Shown piece after piece: positions 54,652-63,974 of a stretch of 64,000 bases of DNA. Positions within the stretch are counted from its first letter, which is position 1. Each line of letters starts with the position of its first letter. This DNA comes from Lysobacter niastensis. GTDB lineage: Bacteria > Pseudomonadota > Gammaproteobacteria > Xanthomonadales > Xanthomonadaceae. Below the pieces are notes generated by a model that had not been told where the DNA came from, searched no databases, and saw only the letters and a list, made by a program, of their open reading frames with translations. The stretch is taken from the NCBI RefSeq assembly GCF_015453285.1, contig NZ_JADLZT010000003.1, positions 62,001 through 126,000 of the forward strand, written 5' to 3'. A program made the position numbers and the translations under genes.

Positions 54652-56034
54652 ATGAGCCTGCAACTCTTCAACAGCCTGACGCGTCGGGTCGAGCCGTTCG
54701 TGCCGCTCGATCCCGCCCGCCCGACCATGTACGTGTGCGGGCCGACCGTCTACAACTATGCCCATATCGGCAATGCCCGCGGGCCGGTCGTGTTCGACGT
54801 GCTGGCACGATTGCTGCGCCGACGCTTCGGCGACCTGGCTTACGCCCGCAACATCACCGACGTCGACGACAAGATCAATACCGCCGCCAAGGAACAGGGC
54901 GTGCCGATCTCGACGATCACCGACCGCTTCGCCGCGATCTATCGCGAGGACATGGCCGCGCTGGGCGTGCAGCCGCCGGACCTGGAGCCCGAGGCCACCC
55001 GCCACATCGGCCAGATCATCGCCATGATCGAACGCCTGATCGAGGCCGGCCATGCCTACGCCGCCGAAGGCCATGCCCTGTTCTCGGTTGCCAGCTTTGC
55101 CGAATACGGCAAGCTCTCGCGCCGCGATCCCGAGGAACTGCTGGCCGGTGCGCGCGTCGACGTGGCGCCCTATAAGCGCGACCCGGGCGATTTCGTGCTG
55201 TGGAAGCCCTCGACCGACGACCTGCCGGGCTGGGACTCGCCCTGGGGCCGTGGCCGTCCGGGCTGGCACATCGAATGCTCGGCGATGGCGGCCACGCACC
55301 TCGGCGAAACCATCGACATCCATGCCGGTGGCGTCGACCTGCAGTTCCCGCACCACGAGAACGAGCTCGCACAGAGCGAATGCGCCCACGGCGGCAAGCC
55401 GTTCGCCCGTTTCTGGCTGCACAACGGCATGCTCAATTTCGCCGGCGCCAAGATGGCCAAGTCGGTGGGCAACATCCAGCGGGTGCACGAGCTGATCCAG
55501 CACCACCCGCACGAGGCGCTGCGCTACGCCCTGCTCTCCGCCCACTATCGCCAGCCGCTGGACTGGTCGGACGGCCTGATCGAACAGTGCGTGCGCACGC
55601 TGGACCGCCTGTACGGCACCTTGCGCGACCTGGCCGATGTCGCCGTCGTGACGGACCTTGCCGATCCTGCCATTCCGGCATCGATCGAGACCGCGCTGAA
55701 CGACGACCTCAACACGCCCCAGGCGCTGGCCGAGCTGTCCCGCATCGCCGGCGATGCGCGCAAGGCCGAGACGGACGCGGACAAGTCGCGCCTGAAGGGT
55801 GAACTGCTCGGTGCCGGCCTGGCGCTGGGCCTGCTGCAGCAGGAGCCGGCGGCGTGGTTTGCGCGCGGCGCCTCCGCGGAGGACGACGTCCGCATCCAGG
55901 CGCTGATCGACGAGCGTATCGCGGCCAAGAGGGCTCGCGACTTCGCCCGTGCGGACGCCATCCGCGACCAGCTCGCCAGCGAAGGCATCGTGCTCGAGGA
56001 CACGCCGCAGGGCGTGCGCTGGAAGCGGGGTTGA
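54652..56034 (+). CDS. cysS: Cysteinyl-tRNA synthetase
   Basis: A 460-residue class I synthetase. The HIGH motif is YNYAHIGNA, zinc ligands include the Cys in VCGPTVYN and the WHIECSAM Cys, with FPHHENE. The signature loop reads KMAKSVGN instead of KMSKS. The ATG at 54652 is preferred ([12 protein letters not shown]); the upstream start at 54625 would lie almost at the edge of the MITE-like repeat. The insertion has probably replaced or moved the native promoter. Confidence 0.93.
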   Translation: MSLQLFNSLTRRVEPFVPLDPARPTMYVCGPTVYNYAHIGNARGPVVFDVLARLLRRRFGDLAYARNITDVDDKINTAAKEQGVPISTITDRFAAIYREDMAALGVQPPDLEPEATRHIGQIIAMIERLIEAGHAYAAEGHALFSVASFAEYGKLSRRDPEELLAGARVDVAPYKRDPGDFVLWKPSTDDLPGWDSPWGRGRPGWHIECSAMAATHLGETIDIHAGGVDLQFPHHENELAQSECAHGGKPFARFWLHNGMLNFAGAKMAKSVGNIQRVHELIQHHPHEALRYALLSAHYRQPLDWSDGLIEQCVRTLDRLYGTLRDLADVAVVTDLADPAIPASIETALNDDLNTPQALAELSRIAGDARKAETDADKSRLKGELLGAGLALGLLQQEPAAWFARGASAEDDVRIQALIDERIAAKRARDFARADAIRDQLASEGIVLEDTPQGVRWKRG

Positions 56035-56040
56035 TGGCCT

Positions 56041-56100
56041 GCTGTCGCGGCTTCCGCCGCGACAGCCACGCCGAGGTCGCGGTTGAAGTCGCTCCTGCAA
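56041..56100. repeat. REP-like element between cysS and sufE
   Basis: A perfect 11-bp stem (56041-56051 with 56056-56066, loop TTCC), then GGTCGCGGTTGAAGTCGCTCC (to about 56094). The complement of the second part (GGAGCGACTTCAACCGCGACC) matches the GGAGCGGCTTCAGCCGCGAC type of REP common in xanthomonads and pseudomonads. Confidence 0.65.
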
Positions 56101-56160
56101 CGCACCAGGTCATCCGCGATCAAGGTCCGTCGACACGCGACGGCGTAAAATCCCATTGAA

Positions 56161-56613
56161 ATGAACGCCATCGCCATCCCCGCCAGCCCCTTCCCGATCG
56201 AAACCAGCGCCACCGACGCGCAGGTCGCGATCCGCGACGAGTTCGCTTTCTTCGGCGACTGGTCCGAGCGCTATCAGTACCTGATCGATCTCGGCCGCAA
56301 GCTTCCCGACCTGCCGGCCGAGTGGAAGACCGAGGAGCATCGCCTGCACGGTTGCCAGTCGATGGTATGGATCGTCGCCGAGGGCGGCCGCGACCGGCTC
56401 GACTTCCATGCGATCAGCGACTCGGCCATCGTCTCCGGCCTGATCTACTTGGCGCTGCGCGTGTACTCCGGCCGCAGCGCCGCCGAGATCGCGCGCACCG
56501 ACGCCGACTACATCGCCGACATCGGCCTGGCCAGGCATCTCTCGCCGACCCGCAGCAACGGCCTCGCCGCGCTGCTGGGCTTCATCCGCGACCAGGCCCA
56601 GCGCCACCTGTGA
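56161..56613 (+). CDS. sufE: SufE family sulfur-transfer protein
   Basis: A 150-residue protein that accepts sulfur from SufS-type cysteine desulfurase for Fe-S cluster assembly. The acceptor Cys65 is in LHGCQSMVW, and the family motifs RYQYLIDLGRKLPDLP and SNGLAALL are present. No other suf gene is near. Its stop overlaps the MFS start (GTGA). Confidence 0.92.
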   Translation: MNAIAIPASPFPIETSATDAQVAIRDEFAFFGDWSERYQYLIDLGRKLPDLPAEWKTEEHRLHGCQSMVWIVAEGGRDRLDFHAISDSAIVSGLIYLALRVYSGRSAAEIARTDADYIADIGLARHLSPTRSNGLAALLGFIRDQAQRHL

Positions 56614-57869
56614 GCCAGCCCGCGGCCGAAGCCCCGGGCGTCTCGGCGCTGCTGCACAACCGCGGCTTCGTCGGCCTGCTGGTCTACCGTCTGCTGGCGA
56701 TGCTGTCGTACCAGATCGTCGCGGTGACGGTCGGATGGCACGTTTACGAACTCACCCGCGATGCGCTCGCGCTGGGCCTGATCGGCCTGGCCGAGGTCAT
56801 CCCGTACTTCTGCTTCGCGCTGTTTGCCGGTTATGCGGTCGACCACCTGCCTCGCCGCAAGCTCGGCATGGCGGCCTGCATCGGCCTGCTGGTGACGACG
56901 CTGACGCTTGCGGCGGTCGCCGGTGGCGTATTGCCCGCCGGCTTCGGCGGCTTCGGCACGCTCACCATCTATGCCGCCATCGCAGTCAACGGCGTGGTAC
57001 GTGCGTTCCTCGCGCCGGTCTACATGTCGCTCTTCGCGCGCGTGCTCAAGCGCGAGCAGTTCGCACGCGGCGCCGGCGTCAGCAGCGTGGTGATGCAGAG
57101 CGGTCTGGTGCTGGGTCCGGCGATGGGCGGCCTGCTGGTGGCCTGGGGCGGCAAGACCTCGGCCTACCTGGTCGCGGCCGGCTTCGCCGCCGCCGCGGCC
57201 ATCGCGGTCATCAGCCTGCGCGTCACCGAGCCACCGATGCCCTCCGAGCGCGCGCCCGTGTTCAAGAGCATCGGCGAAGGCCTGCGCTTCGTCTTCAATA
57301 CCCAGGTCGTGCTCGGCGCGCAGGCATTGGACATGTTCTCGGTGCTGTTCGGTGGCGCGGTCGCGCTGTTGCCGGCGTTCATCAACGAGATCCTGCACTA
57401 CGGGCCGGAGGCGCTCGGACTGCTGCGCGCCGCACCAGCGGCCGGTGCGGTACTCGTCGGCGTTTACCTGGCGCGGCACCCCCTTCAGCGCAATGCCGGA
57501 CGGATCCTGCTGTTCGCGGTGGCCGGCTTCGGACTTTGCATCATCGGCTTCGCCCTGTCGCGGCAACTGTGGCTGTCGGCGCTGCTGCTGATGATGTCGG
57601 GCATGTGCGATGGCGTATCGGTGGTGGTGCGCTCGACCATCCTGCAACTGGCCACGCCCGACCACATGCGTGGGCGGGTGTCGTCGATCAACGGCATCTT
57701 CATCGGGTCGTCGAACGAACTGGGCGCATTCGAATCCGGCGTCGCGGCGCGCCTGCTCGGCCTGGTGCCCTCGGTGATCTTCGGCGGCTGCATGACGCTG
57801 GCCGTGGTCGGCATCACAGCGCGGCTGGCCCCGAAACTGCGGCGCCTGGACCTGCGCGAACTGCACTGA
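56610..57869 (+). CDS. MFS transporter
   Basis: A 419-residue membrane protein with about 12 hydrophobic segments. The GTG at 56610 overlaps the sufE stop. AGYAVDHLPRRKLG is the MFS loop 2-3 motif (the DxxGRR position), and an equivalent lies at about 225-260. It belongs to the group with the long C-terminal ATPDHMRGRVSSINGIFIGSSNELGAFESG segment (enterobactin-exporter-like, EntS). The substrate is unknown. Confidence 0.88.
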   Translation: MSQPAAEAPGVSALLHNRGFVGLLVYRLLAMLSYQIVAVTVGWHVYELTRDALALGLIGLAEVIPYFCFALFAGYAVDHLPRRKLGMAACIGLLVTTLTLAAVAGGVLPAGFGGFGTLTIYAAIAVNGVVRAFLAPVYMSLFARVLKREQFARGAGVSSVVMQSGLVLGPAMGGLLVAWGGKTSAYLVAAGFAAAAAIAVISLRVTEPPMPSERAPVFKSIGEGLRFVFNTQVVLGAQALDMFSVLFGGAVALLPAFINEILHYGPEALGLLRAAPAAGAVLVGVYLARHPLQRNAGRILLFAVAGFGLCIIGFALSRQLWLSALLLMMSGMCDGVSVVVRSTILQLATPDHMRGRVSSINGIFIGSSNELGAFESGVAARLLGLVPSVIFGGCMTLAVVGITARLAPKLRRLDLRELH

Positions 57870-57873
57870 GCGT

Positions 57874-58341
57874 TCAGCCGCGCCCGTGTTGCCAGGCTTC
57901 GTACAAGCCGGCCTCGCCGTCCGGCATCAGTATGCGCACCGGGAGCGATTGCTGTTGCGGCGGACGCGCCATCTGTGCGTAGACCGCGGCGGTCGACAGT
58001 CCGTAGGGCTCGCCCTCCTCGTTGGAGTAGGCGTAGTACACCGCCTCGATGCCACACAGGTGCATCGCCGCCAGGCACATCGGGCACGGGTGGCCGCTGG
58101 CGTAGATCACGCAGCCGTCCAGGCGGGGGCTGCCCAGGGCGCGGGCGGCCTCGCGGATCGCGAGCAATTCCGCGTGCGCGGTCGGGTCGCCCGTCTCGTG
58201 GATGCGGTTGACGGCCCGCGCGATCACTTCACCGTCGCGCACCAGCACCGCGCCGAACGGCCTGCCGCCGGCGTCGATGTTGGCGCGGGCAAGCGCGATA
58301 GCCTCGCGCATCAACTCCGGCGCGTCCGTTGGGAAGGGCAT
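57874..58341 (-). CDS. Nucleoside deaminase (guanine deaminase-like)
   Basis: A 155-residue cytidine-deaminase-fold enzyme. The zinc motifs are THAELLAIREA (catalytic Glu) and GHPCPMCLAAM. The ATG at 58341 gives MPFPTDAPELM. The EEGEPYGLSTAAVY segment resembles guanine deaminases of the GuaD type more than TadA, but the base specificity is not certain. It is convergent with the MFS gene. Confidence 0.88.
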   Translation of the reverse strand: MPFPTDAPELMREAIALARANIDAGGRPFGAVLVRDGEVIARAVNRIHETGDPTAHAELLAIREAARALGSPRLDGCVIYASGHPCPMCLAAMHLCGIEAVYYAYSNEEGEPYGLSTAAVYAQMARPPQQQSLPVRILMPDGEAGLYEAWQHGRG

Positions 58342-58427
58342 GTCGGCGATTCCGCGATGGCCAGCGAATAGCATGCCTCCATGCGCGGCACGCCGCCCGC
58401 CGGTTCCTGTCCATTGGCGCCATGAAC

Positions 58428-58453
58428 GAAAAAGCCCGGCCGTAGCCGGGCTT
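58428..58453 (-). terminator. Terminator after the DksA gene
   Basis: On the - strand, AAGCCCGGC (58453-58445), loop TACG and GCCGGGCTT (58440-58432) are followed by TTTC. Confidence 0.85.
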
Positions 58454-58504
58454 CAGCCCCCGCAGGGGGCGATTCGGGCGGGGTCCGGGCCATGCCCGGA
58501 ACCT

Positions 58505-59659
58505 TCAGTCGCCCATCTGCTTCTGCAGGTGCTCCCACCGCTCTTGCGCATCGATCGTGCGCTCGGCGGTGAGGCGGGCCTCCAGGCGTTCCAGGCCGAT
58601 TTCTTCGCCGGTATCGACGCAGTAGCCATAGTCGCCGGAGTCGACGCGCTTGAGCGTGCTGTCGATCTTGCTGATCAGCTTGCGGTAGCGGTCACGGGTG
58701 CGCAGTTCGAGCGAGTTCTCTGTCTCGCGGGTCGCGCGCTCGGCTTCGTCGCCGACGTCGCGGACTTCGTCCTTGAGGTTCTCGATGGTCTGCTTGGACT
58801 CCTCGACCAGGTCCGCGCGCCAATGCAGCAGGCGCTGGCGGAAATATTCGAGCTGGAGCGGGCTCATGTACTCCTCGTCCACCGTCGGGCGGTAGCCCTC
58901 CGGGACGATCGGACGCCCACTGGAATCGGATTTGTACGGCACGACCTTTACCTTGCCTTTCGGCGCCGGTGCCTGCGGCTTGGCCGCGATGGCGACCGCG
59001 ACCTTGCCGGCCGGGCGCGGGGTCGCCGCAGGTTTTGCGGTGGAACTGACGGCTGCGGCTTTCTGCGCAGGTACCTTGCTGGGAACAGTTTGAGTCACGG
59101 AATTCTTTGCGGTTGCGGGAGTACTGGCTTCGGCCGCTACCGGTGCTGTCTTGGTGGCAGGACGAGGCGCGGGCTTCTTGACTACGGACGGCTTGGTGTC
59201 AGCCGGCTTGCTGACCGGTTCCGACGCCTTCGCGACCGGCGCCTTGGCGGCGACGGGCTTGGGTGCCGGTACCTGCTTCGCAGGAGCCTGCTTGACGGGA
59301 ACTGACTTGGCGGCAGCCGGCTTGGCAGGAGCCGCCTTCTGGGCGACGACCTTCTTCACCGGAGCTGCTTTCTTTGCAACGGGTTTTGCGGCGGCGACCG
59401 GCTTCTTCGCAACCGGCTTCTTGGCGACCGCAGCCTTCTTCGCGGCCACCGGCTTCTTGGCAACGGCCTTCTTCGCCGCCGGCTTCACCGGCGCCTTCTT
59501 GGCGACCGGCTTCTTGGCCGCAACCTTCTTGACGGCAGCCTTCTTGGCTACCGGCTTCTTGGTCACGGCCTTCTTTGCGGCCGACTTGCTGGGAGCCGAC
59601 TTGGCGGCGGCCTTCTTGACGGCCTTGGCGGCCTTCTTGACGGGTTTTTTCACTGCCAC
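58505..59659 (-). CDS. dksA: DksA/TraR-type RNA polymerase-binding protein with long Lys/Ala/Pro tail
   Basis: A 384-residue protein. The first about 248 residues are low-complexity, histone H1-like repeats of KKAAVKKP and similar. The DksA core follows (about 249-384): a coiled coil with the tip motif DVGDEA (fitting DxxDxA), then the C-terminal globular part GDYGYCVDTGEEIGLERLEA. Only one of the four zinc-finger cysteines remains (CVDTG; TIDAQ), as in Cys-poor DksA proteins. The start is a GTG at 59659, with AAGGA 10 bases upstream; no ATG is available. It is divergent from yidD. The tail probably binds nucleic acid. Confidence 0.88.
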   Translation of the reverse strand: MAVKKPVKKAAKAVKKAAAKSAPSKSAAKKAVTKKPVAKKAAVKKVAAKKPVAKKAPVKPAAKKAVAKKPVAAKKAAVAKKPVAKKPVAAAKPVAKKAAPVKKVVAQKAAPAKPAAAKSVPVKQAPAKQVPAPKPVAAKAPVAKASEPVSKPADTKPSVVKKPAPRPATKTAPVAAEASTPATAKNSVTQTVPSKVPAQKAAAVSSTAKPAATPRPAGKVAVAIAAKPQAPAPKGKVKVVPYKSDSSGRPIVPEGYRPTVDEEYMSPLQLEYFRQRLLHWRADLVEESKQTIENLKDEVRDVGDEAERATRETENSLELRTRDRYRKLISKIDSTLKRVDSGDYGYCVDTGEEIGLERLEARLTAERTIDAQERWEHLQKQMGD

Positions 59660-59766
59660 GAGTGAGATGTCCTTCTGTTCCCTTGTGACGGGAAAGCGCG
59701 CTGTTATACCCTGCCCCGGGCAACGGCGGCAACCGCACCACAAGTGATTGTCCGCATTAAGGAATC

Positions 59767-60018
59767 GTGATCGACCGTCTGCTCATCGTCCTGCTTCGCG
59801 CCTACAAGCGGTGGCTCAGTCCGCTGCTCGGTCCGCGCTGCCGCTTCCATCCCACCTGCTCCGTTTATGCGATGCAGGCGATCGCGCGTTTCGGCGCGAT
59901 CAAGGGTAGTTGGCTGGCCGTGAGGCGAGTGTTGCGCTGCCACCCCCTTCACCCCGGCGGGTACGATCCCGTGCCCGGCGACGACTCACACGGAAAGAGC
60001 CCATGTCATCGACACTGA
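59767..60018 (+). CDS. yidD: Membrane protein insertion efficiency factor YidD
   Basis: An 83-residue small protein. The family core is [23 protein letters not shown] and [22 protein letters not shown], with its conserved cysteines. The GTG at 59767 is preceded by AAGGAATC. The last 16 bases overlap the dihydroorotase start. yidD usually sits between rnpA and yidC; here it does not. Confidence 0.92.
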   Translation: MIDRLLIVLLRAYKRWLSPLLGPRCRFHPTCSVYAMQAIARFGAIKGSWLAVRRVLRCHPLHPGGYDPVPGDDSHGKSPCHRH

Positions 60019-61349
60019 TCGTCAACGCCCGCCTGGTCAACGAGGGTCGCGAGTTCGACGGAGACCTGCGCATCGAGGACGGACGCATCGCGCAGATCGG
60101 CAGCGGGCTGAAGGCGCGCGCGAACGAGGATGTCGTCGACGCCGCGGGCTGCCGGTTGCTGCCGGGCATGATCGACGACCAGGTCCACTTCCGCGAACCC
60201 GGCCTGGAGTACAAGGCCGACATGGCGACCGAGTCGGCAGCCGCGGTCGCCGGCGGCCTCACCACCTTCATGGACATGCCCAACACCAGCCCGCCGACGC
60301 TCAACGCGGCGGCGCTGGAGGACAAGTACCGCCGAGCGACCGGCCGCGCCTGGGGCAACTTCGGCTTCTACATGGGCGCCAGCAACGACAACCTCGCGGA
60401 CATCCAGTCGCTGGACCCGCGCAGCGCGCCCGGCATCAAGGTGTTCATGGGCGCCTCGACCGGCAACATGCTGGTCGACAACCCCGACATCCTCGACGGC
60501 ATCTTCCGCGACGCGCCCACGCCGATCATCACGCACTGCGAAGACACGCCGATGATCGACGCCGAGCTGGCGCGCTACAAGGCGCAGTACGGCGACGACA
60601 TCCCGGCGGCCTGCCACCCCGACATCCGCTCGCGCGAAGCGTGCATGAAGTCGACGCAGCTGGCGCTGTCGCTGGCGCGCAGGCACGACTCGCGGCTGCA
60701 CGTGCTGCACATCAGCACCGCCGACGAGCTCGCCCTGTTCGAGCGCGGTCCGCTGGTGCGCGCCGACGGCAGCCGCAAGCGCATCACCGCCGAAACCTGC
60801 GTGCATTTCCTGCGCTTCGACCGCGCCGACTACGAGCGGCTGGGCCACCTGATCAAGTGCAACCCGGCGATCAAGGACGCCGGTGACCGCGAGGCGCTGA
60901 TCGCCGCGCTGGCGGAGGACGTCATCGACGTGCTGGCCACCGACCACGCACCGCACACGCTGGAGGAAAAGGCGCGCCCCTATACCTCCGCGCCGAGCGG
61001 CCTGCCCCTGGTCCAGTACGCACTGGTGGCGGCACTGGAACTGGTGCACGAAGGCCGCCTGACCACCGCCCAGGTGGTGCAGAAGTTCGCGCATGCCCCG
61101 GCCCAGCTGTTCGACGTCGAAGGACGCGGCTTCCTGCGCGAGGGCTACGCCGCCGACCTGGTGCTGGTCGAGGACACGCCCTTCACGGTGCAGCGCGAGG
61201 ACGTGCTCTCCAAGTGCGGCTGGTCGCCGTTCGAGGGCACGACGTTCCATTCCCGCATCGCCTCGACCTGGGTCAATGGCGTGCTCGCGTGGAACGGACG
61301 GCAGCTCGTCGGCGCACCCGCCGGCCAGCGACTGGCCTTCGCGCGTTGA
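60003..61349 (+). CDS. pyrC: Dihydroorotase
   Basis: A 448-residue amidohydrolase for pyrimidine synthesis. The metal motif that is usually DxHxH reads [10 protein letters not shown], with Gln in place of the first His. The remaining features are present: [23 protein letters not shown] (candidate carboxylated Lys), ITHCEDT, HVLHIST and ATDHAPH. This Gln form, as I recall, also occurs in Bacteroidetes dihydroorotases, so it is likely functional. The ATG at 60003 is preferred ([11 protein letters not shown]). Confidence 0.88.
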   Translation: MSSTLIVNARLVNEGREFDGDLRIEDGRIAQIGSGLKARANEDVVDAAGCRLLPGMIDDQVHFREPGLEYKADMATESAAAVAGGLTTFMDMPNTSPPTLNAAALEDKYRRATGRAWGNFGFYMGASNDNLADIQSLDPRSAPGIKVFMGASTGNMLVDNPDILDGIFRDAPTPIITHCEDTPMIDAELARYKAQYGDDIPAACHPDIRSREACMKSTQLALSLARRHDSRLHVLHISTADELALFERGPLVRADGSRKRITAETCVHFLRFDRADYERLGHLIKCNPAIKDAGDREALIAALAEDVIDVLATDHAPHTLEEKARPYTSAPSGLPLVQYALVAALELVHEGRLTTAQVVQKFAHAPAQLFDVEGRGFLREGYAADLVLVEDTPFTVQREDVLSKCGWSPFEGTTFHSRIASTWVNGVLAWNGRQLVGAPAGQRLAFAR

Positions 61350-61357
61350 GGACGGAG

Positions 61358-62218
61358 TTGAGGCTGGCGTTGCCGGCCGCGCTGGCGCTGGCCGCATTGA
61401 CTGCCTGCTCCGCGGCCCCTGCTCGCGAGAGCGTTGCGCCGAACTCATCCGTGGTACCTGCGGACACGCGCATCGTCTTCCCAACCTCGGTGCAGCAGGG
61501 AGCGCTGGTGATCGGCAAGGTGCCGCCGGGAAGCAGCGTCCGTTACCGCGGCCGGAACCTGCGCCCTACCCCTTATGGCTCGGTGGTATTCGGAGTCGGG
61601 CGCGACGAGAGCGGTCCGGCCAGCGTCGAGGTTACCTTCCCGGGCGGCCAGGCACAGACGCTTGAAGTGGCGGTCACGCCGCGCGACTGGCCGGTGGAGA
61701 AGATCGATGGCGTCCCACCTGCGACGGTCGAACCGCCGCCGGACATCGCCGCCCGCATCGAACGCGAACAGGCGCAGGTCAGTGCGGCGCGGGAACGCGA
61801 CGACGACCGTGCGGACTTTGCCCAGGCGTTCGTCTGGCCGGTGCAGGGACGCATCAGCGGCCGCTTCGGCAACCAGCGCGTCTACAACGGCACGCCGAAA
61901 TCGCCGCACTCCGGCATGGACATCGCCGCGCCCAACGGCACGGCGGTGCAGGCGCCGGCCAGCGGCATCGTCACCTTCGCCTCGCCCGACCTGTACCTGA
62001 CCGGCGGCACGCTGCTGCTCGACCACGGCCACGGCGTCAGCTCGAACTTCCTGCACCTCTCGCGCATCGACGTGAAGGTGGGCGACCGCGTGAACCAGGG
62101 CCAGATCATCGGTGCCGTCGGCGCCACTGGACGCGCGACCGGACCGCACCTGCATTGGGGGATGAACTGGTTCGACGTGCGGATCGATCCGCTGCTGGTG
62201 CTCGAACGTGGGAAGTAA
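61358..62218 (+). CDS. M23 peptidase lipoprotein
   Basis: A 286-residue envelope protein. A TTG at 61358 with GAGG six bases upstream starts a lipoprotein signal (MRLALPAALALAALTAC; lipobox LTAC). The alternative TTG at 61346 overlaps the pyrC stop. An Ig-like segment (about 35-110) precedes the LytM/M23 domain, with the metal sites HSGMD and HLHWG intact. It probably acts as a peptidoglycan endopeptidase; whether it is active or a regulator is unknown. Confidence 0.87.
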   Translation: MRLALPAALALAALTACSAAPARESVAPNSSVVPADTRIVFPTSVQQGALVIGKVPPGSSVRYRGRNLRPTPYGSVVFGVGRDESGPASVEVTFPGGQAQTLEVAVTPRDWPVEKIDGVPPATVEPPPDIAARIEREQAQVSAARERDDDRADFAQAFVWPVQGRISGRFGNQRVYNGTPKSPHSGMDIAAPNGTAVQAPASGIVTFASPDLYLTGGTLLLDHGHGVSSNFLHLSRIDVKVGDRVNQGQIIGAVGATGRATGPHLHWGMNWFDVRIDPLLVLERGK

Positions 62219-62309
62219 CCACCTTTAGTTCACCGTCAGCACGCGCTGCGGCGCGTTCGTCACTGCCGCAGCTGTGTTTCCACACGGCGCGGAGCGACGT
62301 GCAGATCGG

Positions 62310-63974
62310 TCACGCCGTCGCGACAGCGTGACCGCTGCTGACGCGATTGCGCCCCGCGGCCTTGCTCGCGTACAGCGCGCCGTCGGCGCGCTCGATCAGT
62401 GCGGACATGCCCTCGCCCTGCCGCAACTCCGCGACGCCAATACTGAGGCTCGCTTCGAACAGGCCGCCATCGATCGACAGCGGCCGGCTGTCGATGGCCG
62501 AGCGCAGGTTCTCGGCGACGCCCATGGCTTCGCCCAGCCCGGTATCGGGCAGTATCACCAGGATCTCATCGCCGCCGTAGCGGCCGCACATGTCGTAGAC
62601 GCGCAGGCGATTGCGCGCACGCAGCACGATGATGCGCAGGAACTCGTCGCCCACGCGATGACCGTGCTGGTCGTTGATCTGCTTGAAGCGATCGATGTCG
62701 AAGAACACGATCGACAGCCGCCGGCGTTGCGCGTGGGCATCGTCGATGGCATCACGCAGGCGCTCCTCGATCGCCACGCGAGACAGCGCGCCGGTGAGCT
62801 TGTCGTAGGTCGCCATCTGGCTGGCGCGGTCGCGATCGCGGCGCAACTGCTGCATCTTGTCGGTCAGGCCGACCATCAGCACCAGTCCGGCACCGGCGAA
62901 ACTGGCCGGAAAGGCGTACTGCATCCACGGCGAAACCGGCCACCACTCCTGCAGCTCGCCTACGCGCCACACCGCCAGCGCGAACATCGGCAGCCACGAC
63001 AGCAGCACGAAGAAGGCCGAGCGCTGGCGTTCGATGCAGCCGACCACGCTGGCCAGGAACAGTGTGCCGGTGACCACCAGCAGGACCAGATTGGCGATGC
63101 CGCCGACCATCTCCGATGGCGTCGCCAGCGAAACCAGCAGCAGGAGGCCCATCGCCGCGCTGCAGACTTCCACGAGACGCATCAGCCGTGGCTGCCGCTC
63201 GCTGAGATTCAGGTAGAACGCGAGGAAGTGCGTGCTCGCCAGCAGCGCGATCAGCCCGAGCAGGCGTCCGATGCGCGGGTCGCTTCCGATCAGGTCCGCC
63301 AGCACGGGCGACATGCGCAGCTCGCCGCCGGTCAACGACAGGTAGCCGATCTGCGCGATCAGCGTGAGCAGCAGGTAGGTATAGCTGGTCTCGCCCACGC
63401 CGACCCGGAACCCGACGGCCAGGAACGCCAGTACCGCCATTGTCGCGAGCACCGCCGTGCGCAAGGCGACATGGGTGAGGTCCTTTCGATGCACGTCCGC
63501 CATCGATTCGACGCTGACGGGCATCGGCAGCGTGGTCGGTGCGCGAACCCGCAGGTAGATCGGTTCGCCGGCGACCACGCCACGGGGCAGCGCGACCACC
63601 AGCGCCCGCGTGGATACCGCATCGTCGGCGGCGGGCCCGTACAACGCGCGGCGCACTGGCAGCGGCTCGCCGGGCGTCCAGACCTCGGCCTCGTTCAAGT
63701 AGGGCGCCATCAGCAGCAGTTGCGGGTCGTCCGCAGCCGGTATGTCCCGCGTGGCCACCAGCCGCCACCAGCGCGGCTGGCGGCTGGTCTCGAAGATGGT
63801 CTGGCCTTCGACGTCGCTGAACTGGTTGTCGAGAGCGCCGGTCAGGACTTCTGCAGGAACGGGATCGGCGTCGAGCCTGGCCACGCGGAAATCCTGCGCC
63901 GGCGCCGAGGCCGCCAACAGAATTCCGACCAGAAAACAGATGGCCCGCCCCGTCCGTCCCAAGGGTTCCCCCAA
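62310..63974 (-). CDS. 7TM-DISM diguanylate cyclase, start uncertain at window edge
   Basis: An about 554-residue membrane protein. A signal peptide (ICFLVGILLAASAPAQ) is followed by an extracytoplasmic 7TMR-DISM extracellular domain (about 30-170), seven membrane helices (about 180-385) and a C-terminal GGDEF domain. The active site reads RYGGDEI, with Ile for Phe, and an RVYD inhibitory site sits at the correct distance. It should make c-di-GMP in response to a periplasmic ligand. The start is uncertain: TTG at 63974 and TTG at 63962 (after GGGGGA) are possible, and the frame stays open to the window end. No clear gene lies in 62219-62309. Confidence 0.85.
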   Translation of the reverse strand: MGEPLGRTGRAICFLVGILLAASAPAQDFRVARLDADPVPAEVLTGALDNQFSDVEGQTIFETSRQPRWWRLVATRDIPAADDPQLLLMAPYLNEAEVWTPGEPLPVRRALYGPAADDAVSTRALVVALPRGVVAGEPIYLRVRAPTTLPMPVSVESMADVHRKDLTHVALRTAVLATMAVLAFLAVGFRVGVGETSYTYLLLTLIAQIGYLSLTGGELRMSPVLADLIGSDPRIGRLLGLIALLASTHFLAFYLNLSERQPRLMRLVEVCSAAMGLLLLVSLATPSEMVGGIANLVLLVVTGTLFLASVVGCIERQRSAFFVLLSWLPMFALAVWRVGELQEWWPVSPWMQYAFPASFAGAGLVLMVGLTDKMQQLRRDRDRASQMATYDKLTGALSRVAIEERLRDAIDDAHAQRRRLSIVFFDIDRFKQINDQHGHRVGDEFLRIIVLRARNRLRVYDMCGRYGGDEILVILPDTGLGEAMGVAENLRSAIDSRPLSIDGGLFEASLSIGVAELRQGEGMSALIERADGALYASKAAGRNRVSSGHAVATA

